From NCBI GenBank assembly GCA_963747515.1, contig CAVVFN010000002.1, forward strand, positions 372,001-436,000: 64,000 bases of DNA, written 5' to 3'. Positions 53,320 to 63,003 of the stretch are shown piece by piece. The notes below the pieces were generated by a model. That model saw only the letters and a list, made by a program, of their open reading frames with translations, was not told where the DNA came from and made no database searches. Positions within the stretch are counted from its first letter, which is position 1. Every line of letters begins with the position of its first letter. Source of the DNA: Mariniphaga sp963747515. Its GTDB lineage: Bacteria; Bacteroidota; Bacteroidia; Bacteroidales; Prolixibacteraceae. The translations under genes and the position numbers were made by a program.

Positions 53320-54564
53320 ATGCAAGCTCAACACATTTTTAATGGTTTTCCTGATACAAGATCATTGCTTGATTGGTATAGAAGTCAGAATAAAACAGAA
53401 GTTCCAGCAATAAACGGACACATTCATACTCCTCATTCGTTCAGTGCATTTCCCGATATTAGACTGGCATTCCAAATGGCCCGGAAAGAGGGAATCAGTA
53501 TTCTTGGAATAAATGATTTTTATACCACTGAGGGTTATCCTGAATTTGCTTTGCTGGCAAAGCAGTTTAAAATATTTCCTTTATTTAATATCGAATTCAT
53601 GGCGCTTCAATCTGATTTGCAGCAGGCAGAAATTCGGGTGAATGATCCAAATAACCCCGGGCGAACCTACTTTAGCGGAAAAGGTCTCTGTTACCCTGTT
53701 CAAATGAATGAAGTTTCAGAAAAAAAGATAAAAAACCTGCAAAAAGAGAGTAACCGGCAAACATACCAGATGGTGGAGAAGCTAAATGCTTTTTTTGCAG
53801 AAAATAAGATTGACCTTCATTTTAATCCGGTTACCATTCATACGCAGTTGGCCAAGGAACTTTTTCGTGAAAGACACCTGGCTCAGGCTATTCGAATAGC
53901 CGTTTTTGAAAAGGAGCGTTCGGCTGAGGGCAGAAAAAAATTGTTTGAAAGAATTTTTTCCGGAAAGGATTTAAAATCACCTCTGGAAAATATTGCGCTT
54001 ATTGAAAATGAAATAAGAAATAAACTCCTGAAAGCCGGTGGTACAGCATTTGTCCCTGAAGATCCAAAAGCTTTTCTTTCTTTGCAGGAAGTAGTAGAAA
54101 TCATTACAGATGCAGGAGGTATCCCTTGTTATCCTGTGTTGCTCGATGATGAAAAGGGTGGTTTTACAGACTATGAATCCAACAAAGAAAGTTTGCTTCA
54201 GGAATTAATAAGAAATAATATTTTTTCAATTGAATTGATACCGGGACGGAATAATTGTGAAATTTTAAAAGATTTTGTCTCTTTTTTTCATCAAAATGGC
54301 TTTATTATTACATTGGGCACCGAACATAATACGCCTCAGCTTGATCCTTTAAAGGTTTCTTGCCGGGAAGGCGTCTCACTGGATCGGGAACTGAGCGAAA
54401 TCAATTACCAAGGAGCTGCCGTCATCGCCGCACATCAATACCTGATTGCCTTTGGAGAAGAAGGATATTTAAAAGGTAAAAAAGCAAAGGTTGATGAAAA
54501 GGGAAAATTTATAGAATTGGGAAAAGCAGTGGTTGCCTATTTCCGATTCGCTGACATAAAATAG
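53320..54564 (+). CDS. PHP-domain metal-dependent phosphoesterase-like protein
   Basis: The 414-residue protein has PHP motif I near residue 34 (NGHIHTPHSFSAFPD), motif II around GISILGINDFYTTEGYPEF, LFNIEFMAL, and the late His/Glu motifs (FIITLGTEHNTP, VIAAHQYLIAFG). PHP proteins hydrolyse phosphate esters with a trinuclear metal site; the substrate is unknown. It stands 32 bases before the aldolase/dehydrogenase and in the same direction as the SorE-like gene, so a shared sugar-phosphate pathway is likely. Confidence 0.75.
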   Translation: MQAQHIFNGFPDTRSLLDWYRSQNKTEVPAINGHIHTPHSFSAFPDIRLAFQMARKEGISILGINDFYTTEGYPEFALLAKQFKIFPLFNIEFMALQSDLQQAEIRVNDPNNPGRTYFSGKGLCYPVQMNEVSEKKIKNLQKESNRQTYQMVEKLNAFFAENKIDLHFNPVTIHTQLAKELFRERHLAQAIRIAVFEKERSAEGRKKLFERIFSGKDLKSPLENIALIENEIRNKLLKAGGTAFVPEDPKAFLSLQEVVEIITDAGGIPCYPVLLDDEKGGFTDYESNKESLLQELIRNNIFSIELIPGRNNCEILKDFVSFFHQNGFIITLGTEHNTPQLDPLKVSCREGVSLDRELSEINYQGAAVIAAHQYLIAFGEEGYLKGKKAKVDEKGKFIELGKAVVAYFRFADIK

Positions 54565-54595
54565 TTTCAGCATTGAATTTAATGAATTAGAAACC

Positions 54596-56574
54596 ATGGA
54601 ACAGCAAATACAGGATTTGATTGAGTTATCGAGGTTTTACGGGAAGAAAAAGGAATTTGTAATTGCCGGAGGAGGAAATACATCTTATAAAAATGAGAAT
54701 CAATATTTGGATAAAGGCCAGCGGTTTAAATCTTAGGGATGTTGATGAATATCGGATTCTGTGTTCTTGACAGGCAAAAACTTGATGAAATTTCAACTCA
54801 GAAGTTTTCAAGCGATCCTTTACTGCGGGAGGAAGAGGTTAAAAATGCCTTGCTCAACAGCCGGATAAACCCAGGCTCCGGTTTACGGCCTTCGGTAGAA
54901 ACCTCTTTACATAATCTATTTAGTTATCCGTATGTAGTGCATACGCATTCTACTTTAGGAAACGGTTTATTGTGCAGCAATTTTGCTGAAGAAAAATCTG
55001 TTGATATTTTTGGTGAAGAGGTGTTGTTTATTCCTTATTGCGATCCGGGATATACTCTTTTTAAAGTCGTTGAGGATAAAATTCAAGATTATAACCGAAA
55101 ATTTCAATCCCATCCACATGTTGTTTTAATTCAAAATCATGGAATTTTTGTGGCAGCCGGTTCTGCCGATGAAATAAAAAGTATTTATGCTGGTATTGAA
55201 TCCAGGCTAAAAGATTCATTTAATGCATTGCCCGAGGCAGAAGAACTGAAAATGTCCGATAAAATCTTCAGATTATTGCCTGCTGTCAGGATGCTGCTGT
55301 CAGAGCAGGAATTAAAGATAGCCACTGCTTTTCACAATTCGGCTATCAGTGAATTTATTGCAGATAAAAAAGCATTTGAAAGGAATATTTCTCAGCCGTT
55401 TAATCCGGACCAGGTGGTATATTGTGGTTCTGAATATGTGTTTATCGAAGATAATGACAATGAAGAAGAATTAATTCAAATTATCCGTAAAAAAATTGAT
55501 GACTTCAGAAACCGCAGGGAAATGATGCCAAAAGTGATTTTTCTTCAAAATATGGGGGTGGTTGTTGCCGGTAATTCTGCTGCTTCGGTGGAAATTTTAA
55601 AAGATATGGTGAATGATTTTTGTCAAATCAGCAAATTTTCACAAAACTATGGTGGTCCGCACCCGCTCAATCCTCAGCAAGTTGCATTTATTGAAAGCTG
55701 GGAAGTGGAAAATTATCGGAAGCAGGTGTCTTTGGGAGTCAGAGAAAGAAGGCGTCTTGAAAATAGAACTATTGTTGTAACCGGAGCGGCACAGGGATTC
55801 GGTGCCGGTATCGCACAAATTCTTTTTAATGAAGGTGCCAATATAGTTGTTGCCGATTTAAATCTGGAAAAGGGGCAGGAATTTACACATCAGTTCAATG
55901 AGGCTGGCTTGGCAAACAAAGCTCTTTTTGTTCAGGTGAATGTTGCTGAAGCGGAATCAGTGGAAGCTATGGTTCGGCAATCGGTTCTTAAATTTGGTGG
56001 AGTTGATGTAATGATTTCCAATGCCGGTATTTTGCATGCCGGCAGCCTCGATGAAATGGATCCGGCTACCTTCGATGTGATGACTAAAGTGAACTATACA
56101 GGATATTTCCTGTGTGCAAAATATGCCCAGAAGGTGATGAAAACACAACACCAGTTTAAACCTGAACATTTTATGGATATCATCCAGATTAATTCCAAAT
56201 CAGGATTGAAAGGAAGCAATAAAAATTTTGCCTATGCAGGGGGAAAATTTGGAGGAATAGGTCTTACCCAATCTTTTGCACTTGAATTAATGCCTTATAA
56301 CATTAAGGTAAATTCAATCTGTCCGGGTAACTTTTTTGATGGACCGCTGTGGAGCCATCCTGAAAAAGGATTGTTTGTCCAGTATTTAAATGCAGGGAAA
56401 GTGCCAGGGGCCAAAACCATCGATGAAGTGAAAGCGTTTTATGAAGCACAGGTCCCTGCCGGCCGGGGTTGTACCGCTGAAGACGTTGCCAAAGCTATTT
56501 TTTATGTTATCGACCAGCAGTATGAAACCGGACAGGCAGTTCCGGTAACGGGCGGACAGAATATGCTGAGGTAA
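54596..56574 (+). pseudogene. Aldolase/short-chain dehydrogenase with two one-base insertions near its start
   Basis: From ATG 54596 the frame reads QQIQDLIELSRFYGKKKEFV and IAGGGNTSYKNEN, the class II aldolase start, then needs removal of a C at 54701 to continue IWIKASGLNLRDVDEY, and of a C at 54753 to continue GFCVLDRQKLDEI. The rest is intact. The repaired product has 658 residues: an aldolase domain (about 1-330; HTHSTLGNGL, LIQNHGIFV) and a dehydrogenase domain (about 390-658; VVTGAAQGFGAGIA, ISNAGILHAG, YAGGKFGG). Relatives couple rhamnulose-1-phosphate aldolase to an aldehyde dehydrogenase step. A shortened product could start at 54739. Sequencing error is possible. Confidence 0.75.
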
Positions 56575-56623
56575 AAATTTCTTTATTTCATTCTTTCAGG
56601 TACTTGATTTCAAATTAAAATTA

Positions 56624-57964
56624 ATGAAAAAAATGAATAGAAAAGATAATGCTGCTAAAACTAATACCATTAGAAAAAAGGGTAAAGGCATTTCTGCAAA
56701 AGCAGTCCGTTTATACGGAAAGGATGATTTAAGGCTTGAAGAATTTGAACTTCCTGAAATTGAAGAAGATGAAATTCTGGCAAAGGTAGTTTCCGACAGC
56801 ATTTGCATGTCGAGCTACAAAGCAGCTAAACAAGGTGCTGACCATAAACGTGTACCTGATAATATTAATGAAAATCCTGTGATTATAGGACACGAATTCG
56901 CCGGTGAAATAGTGGAAGTAGGTGCCAAATGGAAACATAAATTCAAGCCTGGACAGAAATATTCCATTCAACCTGCCATTTATTATGAAAAAGGACCATT
57001 GGGAGTTTTAAGTGCACCAGGTTATTCTTATCCATATATTGGAGGTGACGCTACTTATGTTGTTATTCCCAAAGATGTTCTGGAGCAGGATTGCCTCCTT
57101 GCATATAATGGTCCTGGATACTATCCTGCTTCGCTGTCCGAACCATTGAGCTGCGTAATTGGTGCTATGCATGCAAATTACCATACCAGGCCAGGTTCAT
57201 ACGTACACCAGATGGAAATTATTAATGGTGGAAAAATGGCCATTCTGGCAGGTGTTGGTCCTATGGGACTTGCGGCAATCAATTATGTGGTGAACCGAAA
57301 AGACAGAAAACCATCATTGTTGGTTATTACTGATATTGACCAGTCACGACTGAATCGTGCTGCTGAAATTTTTCCGGTAAAATGGGCCAGGGAAAATGGC
57401 ATTGAACTGGTGTATCTGAATACAGGAAATGTGGATAATCCGGTAGAAAAACTAAAAGAAGTCTCGGGCGGAAATGGATATAACGATGTATTTGTCTTTG
57501 CTCCTGTTGCTCCCATTATTGAACAGGCGGATGCCATCCTCGATTTCGACGGCTGCCTCAATTTTTTTGCGGGTCCTTCTAATCCTGAATTTTCAGCAAA
57601 AATGAATTTCTATAATGTACATTATGCGGCCACACATATTACCGGCACTTCGGGCGGGAATAACGACGATATGGTGGAAGCCCTGGAATGTATGGCCAAT
57701 GGCCTTGATCCGGCAGGACTGGTAACCCATATTGGAGGCTTGAATGCAGTCATTGAAACCACTTTAAATTTACCCCAGATACCAGGAGGGAAAAAGCTTA
57801 TTTACACCCATAAAAGTTTTCCGCTTATGGCCATTAAAGATTTTGAAGAGGCAGGACAAAATGATCCTTTATTTAAAGAACTGGCCAACCTGGTTTCAAA
57901 TACCAAAGGTCTTTGGAACGTGGAGGCAGAGCAGTTTCTACTGAACCATGCTCCTGAAATCTAA
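56624..57964 (+). CDS. Zinc-type sugar-phosphate dehydrogenase, SorE/YggP-like
   Basis: The 446-residue medium-chain dehydrogenase starts with a basic tail, then KAVRLYGKDDLRLEEFELPEI, SICMSSYKAAKQGADH, NPVIIGHEFAGEIVEVG (GHE zinc motif), and the nucleotide fold MAILAGVGPMGLAAINYVV. These match the L-sorbose-1-phosphate reductase/YggP group better than threonine dehydrogenase. It oxidises or reduces a sugar phosphate with NAD(P). It follows the aldolase/dehydrogenase gene by 49 bases and precedes an inositol-monophosphatase remnant. Confidence 0.8.
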   Translation: MKKMNRKDNAAKTNTIRKKGKGISAKAVRLYGKDDLRLEEFELPEIEEDEILAKVVSDSICMSSYKAAKQGADHKRVPDNINENPVIIGHEFAGEIVEVGAKWKHKFKPGQKYSIQPAIYYEKGPLGVLSAPGYSYPYIGGDATYVVIPKDVLEQDCLLAYNGPGYYPASLSEPLSCVIGAMHANYHTRPGSYVHQMEIINGGKMAILAGVGPMGLAAINYVVNRKDRKPSLLVITDIDQSRLNRAAEIFPVKWARENGIELVYLNTGNVDNPVEKLKEVSGGNGYNDVFVFAPVAPIIEQADAILDFDGCLNFFAGPSNPEFSAKMNFYNVHYAATHITGTSGGNNDDMVEALECMANGLDPAGLVTHIGGLNAVIETTLNLPQIPGGKKLIYTHKSFPLMAIKDFEEAGQNDPLFKELANLVSNTKGLWNVEAEQFLLNHAPEI

Positions 57965-58000
57965 CGAACTGGCCTTATATGCCGGATATTGAAATGAGGG

Positions 58001-58548
58001 TTGTTGTGTAGTAACTCTATTCCTACTGGTTGCAGGAAACTTGATACTACTTCGCTTGAACTCTGTTTTGTGGCAGCCGGTTTATTCGATGGATTTATTT
58101 GTTCGGACGATCAACCAATTGAATTTTCTGCAGGAGCCTTTATCGCATCTGAAGCAGGTTGTGTTTTCAGCGACTGGAAAGGACATAAATAGGGCCTGCT
58201 GAAGAATGTATTAATTATTGATAATGAATGAAATAAATGATTGTTTTAAAGAATAATGTGCAAACATGTTTAGTGCACGGCATAAAAAAGCCTGCATTTA
58301 ATTTATTCTGGTCTAAAATTATCCCAGAGGGATAACATGTTTACAGTAAATAGTTGATGCGGATTATGCGACCCTGCCAGGTCAAACTTTTCAATCATAT
58401 GTTTATATAAGCAATGACCTCTTAGGTAAAACCGAACATCCATGAGTTTTTCAGCAGGCCCTAAATGGGATGGCAAGGGAAATTTTATCCTGATGGTTCT
58501 TCTGAATTACAGGGCCGGTTAATTGCCGAAATTTCTCATCTGCAATAA
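58001..58548 (+). pseudogene. Inositol-monophosphatase family gene, N-terminus lost and split by an insertion
   Basis: Bases 58001-58190 encode SIPTGCRKLDTTSLELCFVA, AGLFDGFICSDDQP, FSAGAFIASEAGCVFSDWKG: the second half of an IMPase-family enzyme with the sugar-phosphate loop and the AG...IASEAG motif. A 271-bp element then interrupts. Removing it together with one copy of TAAAT joins GHK to WDGKGN in frame. A further frameshift is needed to read FYPDGSSELQGRLIAEISHL up to the stop at 58548. The first 170 or so residues are missing. The intact enzyme probably served the sugar-phosphate cluster upstream. Confidence 0.75.
58191..58461. mobile_element. MITE-like element of 271 bp
   Basis: Ends are inverted: AGGGCCTGCTGAA at 58191-58203 and TTCAGCAGGCCC at 58450-58461. 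Both sides are flanked by TAAAT (58186-58190 and 58462-58466), a likely 5-bp target duplication, though boundaries are uncertain by one or two bases. There is no transposase frame, so it is non-autonomous. It sits inside the IMPase remnant. Confidence 0.8.
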
Positions 58549-58823
58549 TCCCTGTACCCGAGGAAGTGGGAGTGAATCCGTGGAAATTTTCCACATCGGG
58601 ATTTTGCAAAAGTATTAGTATCCAATTCTTTATTTTTTGGAACAATTATTTCCTGTCAAGAAAAAGTTTTAAAACAAAGTATGGATTTAATTTAGGAATG
58701 TTTTGTATTACACTCCTGGTTGAAAGAGTTTAAATGCTTCATCCTGCTGGATAACATGTATGTGATTATTCAGACAGAAAAGGAACCAGGTGTGTATTCA
58801 GAAATAAGTTATTCACTAAAAGA

Positions 58824-59924
58824 ATGAAAATGAAAATAGCACAAATTTCTCCACTATATGAAAGTGTGCCTCCAAAATTTTACGGAGGAACCGAACGCGT
58901 GGTTCATTATCTCACTGAGGAACTGGTAGCACAGGGTCATGATGTTACATTATATGCCAGTGGGGATTCGGAAACCAATGCAAAATTGGTGGCATGTTGC
59001 GACTCTGCATTAAGACTTAATGCAAATACAGTTGATAGCCTTGCACCTCATTTTACCATGATGGAAAAAATTGAAAGGGACGCTCATCAGTATGATGTTA
59101 TTCATTCTCATATTGATTATCTGTTTTATCCGATTATCAGAAGGAACAATTATCCTTTTCTTACAACATTGCACGGAAGACTTGATATTCCTGAACTTCA
59201 GGCACTTTATAATGAGTATTTTCAGGTTCCTGTAGTTTCTATTTCCGATTCTCAGCGAGAACCTCTTCCAGGTGCCAACTGGCAAAAGACAATTTATCAT
59301 GGGCTGCCATTAAGCCTTTATAATTTTAGCGCTTACAGTGGTAACTATCTTGCTTTTGTTGGCCGGATTTCACCTGAAAAAAGAATTGACAGGGCAATCG
59401 ATATTGCCATCAGAGCGGGAATTCAATTACGTATTGCAGCTAAAGTTGATAAGGCCGACCGTGAATATTTTCAAACAAAGATTAAAAAATTACTCAACCA
59501 TCCTCTGATTGAAATGGTGGGAGAAGTAAATGATAATGAAAAACAGGAACTTCTGGGAAATGCTTTGGGTCTTATTTTTCCAATCGACTGGCCTGAACCT
59601 TTCGGACTTGCAATGATTGAAGCGATGGCTTGCGGTACTCCTGTTATTACATACAGGTGCGGCAGTGTGCCCGAAGTTGTCGATGAGGGTATCACAGGTT
59701 ATATCGTCAGTTCCAGAGAGGAGGCTGTGAATGCGGTGGAAAAACTTTCACTCTTAAACAGGGGAAAAATCAGGGAAACTTTTGAAAGACGTTTTTCTGT
59801 TCAAAGAATGACAAAAGATTACCTGGAAGTTTATAAATTATTGAACAAAAATGATAGGAAAGATATTTTAAAAATTATTGCTGAGCATTCTGAAAATGTT
59901 GAATATGGAAAAAAAACAGAATAA
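58824..59924 (+). CDS. Family 4 glycosyltransferase
   Basis: The 366-residue protein has the GT-B fold: N-terminal IAQISPLYESVPPKFYGGTERVVHYL, ending with the donor-site motif WPEPFGLAMIEAMACGTPVITYRCGSVPEVV. It transfers a sugar from a nucleotide donor; the acceptor is unknown. It overlaps the debranching-type gene by 20 bases. Such pairing occurs with trehalose, sucrose or glycogen-like metabolism in other bacteria (inference). Confidence 0.85.
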   Translation: MKMKIAQISPLYESVPPKFYGGTERVVHYLTEELVAQGHDVTLYASGDSETNAKLVACCDSALRLNANTVDSLAPHFTMMEKIERDAHQYDVIHSHIDYLFYPIIRRNNYPFLTTLHGRLDIPELQALYNEYFQVPVVSISDSQREPLPGANWQKTIYHGLPLSLYNFSAYSGNYLAFVGRISPEKRIDRAIDIAIRAGIQLRIAAKVDKADREYFQTKIKKLLNHPLIEMVGEVNDNEKQELLGNALGLIFPIDWPEPFGLAMIEAMACGTPVITYRCGSVPEVVDEGITGYIVSSREEAVNAVEKLSLLNRGKIRETFERRFSVQRMTKDYLEVYKLLNKNDRKDILKIIAEHSENVEYGKKTE

Positions 59925-62070
59925 GGATACCATTCTTACACTGGCCACATCTTCACTTACCGAAGAAAAAACTTATGTGCTGAAACATGATGATACCTTT
60001 GCCATTCTTAATAAATATGGTGATATACATCAGTTTAAACAAAGTGCTCAGGGTATTTATCATGAAGGAACCCGGTTCATTTCCGATTTTCAACTGAAAG
60101 TAGAAGGAAAACTTCCTTTATTTCTTAGTTCAAATCTCAGGGAACGTAATGAAATGTTTCTTGTTGATCTTGCAAATCCCGATATTATGGAGGATCAGCG
60201 TGTGAGACTTGAAAAAGATCTTGTTCATATTATGCGGCAGAAAGTGTTGTGGCAATCGGTATATTATGAGCAGATATATTTTCATAATTTTGCACTTGAA
60301 GAGGTTGAATTTAATATCGAACTTTTGTTTGATGCGGATTTTAAAGATATTTTTGAAGTTCGTGGTGCTGAAAGGCTAAAAAGAGGTATAAAATTACCGG
60401 GAAAAATTGAAAAGAATTGCATGTTTCTGGCATATATGGGTGTTGATGGGCTTGAAAGAACCACTTCCATCTATTTAAAGCCCGAGCCTTCTTATATTGA
60501 AAACAACCGGGCTATTTATTCCATTCATCTCTTACCCGGGCAAAGTTTTATTGTTTCTCCAACCCTGTCGTTCGAGATAGATGAAAGACCGAAGCCCAAA
60601 ATTTTGAATTTCAGAAAAGCGGTTAAAAAGCACAAACGTTTTTTGGATTACGTCGATCAATCGACCTGTAAAATTACTACATCCAATGAACAGTTTAACC
60701 ACTGGATAGACCGTTCGTTCACCGATATGGTAACTATGATAACAGAAACATCATATGGGCCATATCCCTATGCCGGTATTCCCTGGTATGCTACTCCCTT
60801 CGGGAGGGATGGTATTATTACTGCTCTCGAGTGCCTGTGGGTTAGTCCCGAAGTAGCCAAAGGTGTCTTAAATTACCTGGCTGCTACCCAGGCAACAGAA
60901 AGCGATAGCTTCAGAGATGCAGAGCCTGGAAAAATTCTTCATGAAACACGAGATGGGGAAATGGCCCTCCTGAATGAAATTCCGTTTAAAAAATATTATG
61001 GAACCATTGATGCCACACCGCTTTTCATTGTGTTGGCAGGTGAATATTACAAACGCACCGGTAATTTGAAATTCATTGAAGAACTGTGGCCTAATATTGA
61101 AAAGGCCCTTTATTGGATCGACAATTATGGCGATATCGACGGGGATATTTTTGTGGAATATGAACGAAAAGAGGATTCCGGACTTTTTAACCAGGGATGG
61201 AAAGATTCACACGACTCCATTTCGCATGAGAATGGCGTTGTTGCCAATCTTCCAATAGCACTTTGTGAAGTGCAGGGATATGTTTTTAATGCCTGGAAAA
61301 AATCTTCAATGCTTGCCCGTGCACTTGGTTTTTACGATAAAGCCGATACTTTGGATAACCGGGCCGAAGAGCTGAAGCAAAAATTTTCAAAGCAGTTCTG
61401 GTCAGCGAAAAATTCAACTTTTTATCTGGCCCTTGCTGAAAATAAAAAACCTTGCGACGTGGTTTCATCAAATGCCGGCCATTGCCTCTTTTCAAAAATT
61501 GCAACTCCCGAACAGGCAAAATTGGTTGCACAGAGCCTGCTCTCGGAAGAAATGTTTACCGGTTGGGGGATTCGTACTTTAAGTTCTAAAGAATTAAGAT
61601 TTAATCCCATGTCGTATCATAACGGTTCCGTATGGCCTCACGACAATGCCCTTATTGCAAGTGGATTATCGAAGTATGGACTGAAAGAGGAGGTAGCAAA
61701 AATAGCAACAGCATTATTTGATGCCAGTCTGTTTTACGAAGGTCAGCGATTGCCCGAATTATTTTGTGGTTTTAAAAGAAAACCACGTGAGGCACCTACA
61801 AGTTATCCTGTGGCATGCTCTCCCCAGGCATGGTCAGTGGCAACTGTATTTATGCTTATTCAGGCTTTGCTTGGAATCGATATCAATGAAAATGAAAACC
61901 GGATACGCTTCCATAAACCTTATCTGCCTGAATACCTGCATTCGCTGAACATTAAAAACCTGCGGTTCAAAAACCTGCAGTTAAGCTTTGAGTTTATCAG
62001 GACTGGCAACGGGGTAAGTGTTTTTATGCAAAACAAAAATGTTCCGGTTAAACTGGAGGTGATTTACTGA
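59905..62070 (+). CDS. Amylo-alpha-1,6-glucosidase-type (debranching) protein
   Basis: I choose ATG 59905 (MEKKQNKDTILTLATS), since the nine residues upstream only repeat the tail of the glycosyltransferase in another frame. The 721-residue protein has the glycogen-debranching N-terminal domain (TYVLKHDDTFAILNKYGDIHQ, GIYHEGTRFISDF) and an (alpha/alpha)6 barrel with PYAGIPWYATPFGRDGII, NQGWKDSHDSISHENG and SYHNGSVWPHDNALIASGL. It probably hydrolyses alpha-glucosidic links. It is co-translated with the glycosyltransferase. Confidence 0.88.
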   Translation: MEKKQNKDTILTLATSSLTEEKTYVLKHDDTFAILNKYGDIHQFKQSAQGIYHEGTRFISDFQLKVEGKLPLFLSSNLRERNEMFLVDLANPDIMEDQRVRLEKDLVHIMRQKVLWQSVYYEQIYFHNFALEEVEFNIELLFDADFKDIFEVRGAERLKRGIKLPGKIEKNCMFLAYMGVDGLERTTSIYLKPEPSYIENNRAIYSIHLLPGQSFIVSPTLSFEIDERPKPKILNFRKAVKKHKRFLDYVDQSTCKITTSNEQFNHWIDRSFTDMVTMITETSYGPYPYAGIPWYATPFGRDGIITALECLWVSPEVAKGVLNYLAATQATESDSFRDAEPGKILHETRDGEMALLNEIPFKKYYGTIDATPLFIVLAGEYYKRTGNLKFIEELWPNIEKALYWIDNYGDIDGDIFVEYERKEDSGLFNQGWKDSHDSISHENGVVANLPIALCEVQGYVFNAWKKSSMLARALGFYDKADTLDNRAEELKQKFSKQFWSAKNSTFYLALAENKKPCDVVSSNAGHCLFSKIATPEQAKLVAQSLLSEEMFTGWGIRTLSSKELRFNPMSYHNGSVWPHDNALIASGLSKYGLKEEVAKIATALFDASLFYEGQRLPELFCGFKRKPREAPTSYPVACSPQAWSVATVFMLIQALLGIDINENENRIRFHKPYLPEYLHSLNIKNLRFKNLQLSFEFIRTGNGVSVFMQNKNVPVKLEVIY

Positions 62071-62185
62071 AAGGTGCGTTGTCCCCTTTACCTGTTTTTT
62101 TTTTGACTGTTGAAAGTTCAATATCTTAGAATTACAGGGGTCAAATTCCGGTAATTTTTTTTAAATTAGTAAAAATTGAATATTC

Positions 62186-62926
62186 ATGCAGCCGGAGAAA
62201 AAACAACTCGAAGTTTTGATGATGCACTATTTTAGGGAATGTCATCCTGAATTTCCCAAAGGACAATTAATAGCTTCAGAATCTCCCGATTTTATTTTAA
62301 AGCTGAAAACAAAACAACGTATCGGTATTGAAATCACCCGGCTCAATCCGCTGAATAGCAGAGTGCCTGATATGAGTCTATTGGAACAGCAAAAAATACA
62401 GGATCGCATTATTGAATCGGCCAGGTTATTGTTTCTGCAATCTTCTTCCTTAAAATTGTTTGTGAAATTTCTGTTTGCAGATGCAATTCCATTAGAAGAA
62501 GAAAGAGAAATTTCTGTTACCGTTAGTTTGGCAGATGCTATCCGAAAGACGGTTCAGCTCAGGAAAACAAACGGATTTTTTTATTTGTCGGTTGTTGATA
62601 ATCTCTTGCCACACGGCATCGAAGGCATTTTAATTGTTTATCACCCGTCTATGAAGGTTTCTATATGGGAACGTTCAAATAACCTTGGAATTTCTGAAGA
62701 TGTAATCGGTGATCTGCACCAGTCGATATTAAAAAAAGATGAGAAATTACTGCTGTATCGGCGTCAGAACCTTAATTCTTATTGGCTGATTATTATTACC
62801 GACAGGCTGCGGGGAGTAAAAAAATACAATATCCACGATAAAATGAGGAATCACATTTTTAAATCACGTTTTCAGCATGTTTTTCTATTCGATTTGGCAA
62901 AATCAACCGTTCTCAGTCTGGTATAA
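62186..62926 (+). CDS. Hypothetical protein with a nuclease-like motif
   Basis: I do not recognise the 246-residue protein. It has no signal or membrane segment. Near residues 33-55 it has ESPDFILKLKTKQRIGIEIT, whose PDF-(x)-GIEIT pattern is like a PDDEXK-type restriction-endonuclease core with a Thr in place of Lys. The remainder is mixed alpha/beta (FFYLSVVDNLLPHGIEGILIV). It stands alone after the debranching gene. The nuclease link is speculation. Confidence 0.5.
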   Translation: MQPEKKQLEVLMMHYFRECHPEFPKGQLIASESPDFILKLKTKQRIGIEITRLNPLNSRVPDMSLLEQQKIQDRIIESARLLFLQSSSLKLFVKFLFADAIPLEEEREISVTVSLADAIRKTVQLRKTNGFFYLSVVDNLLPHGIEGILIVYHPSMKVSIWERSNNLGISEDVIGDLHQSILKKDEKLLLYRRQNLNSYWLIIITDRLRGVKKYNIHDKMRNHIFKSRFQHVFLFDLAKSTVLSLV

Positions 62927-63003
62927 TTTTTTGACGGGTGACCGAATTTCAGGAATCGAGGAAGCATTTTTGAGAATTCAGCAGTAAGTTTTTCGGAATG
63001 AAA

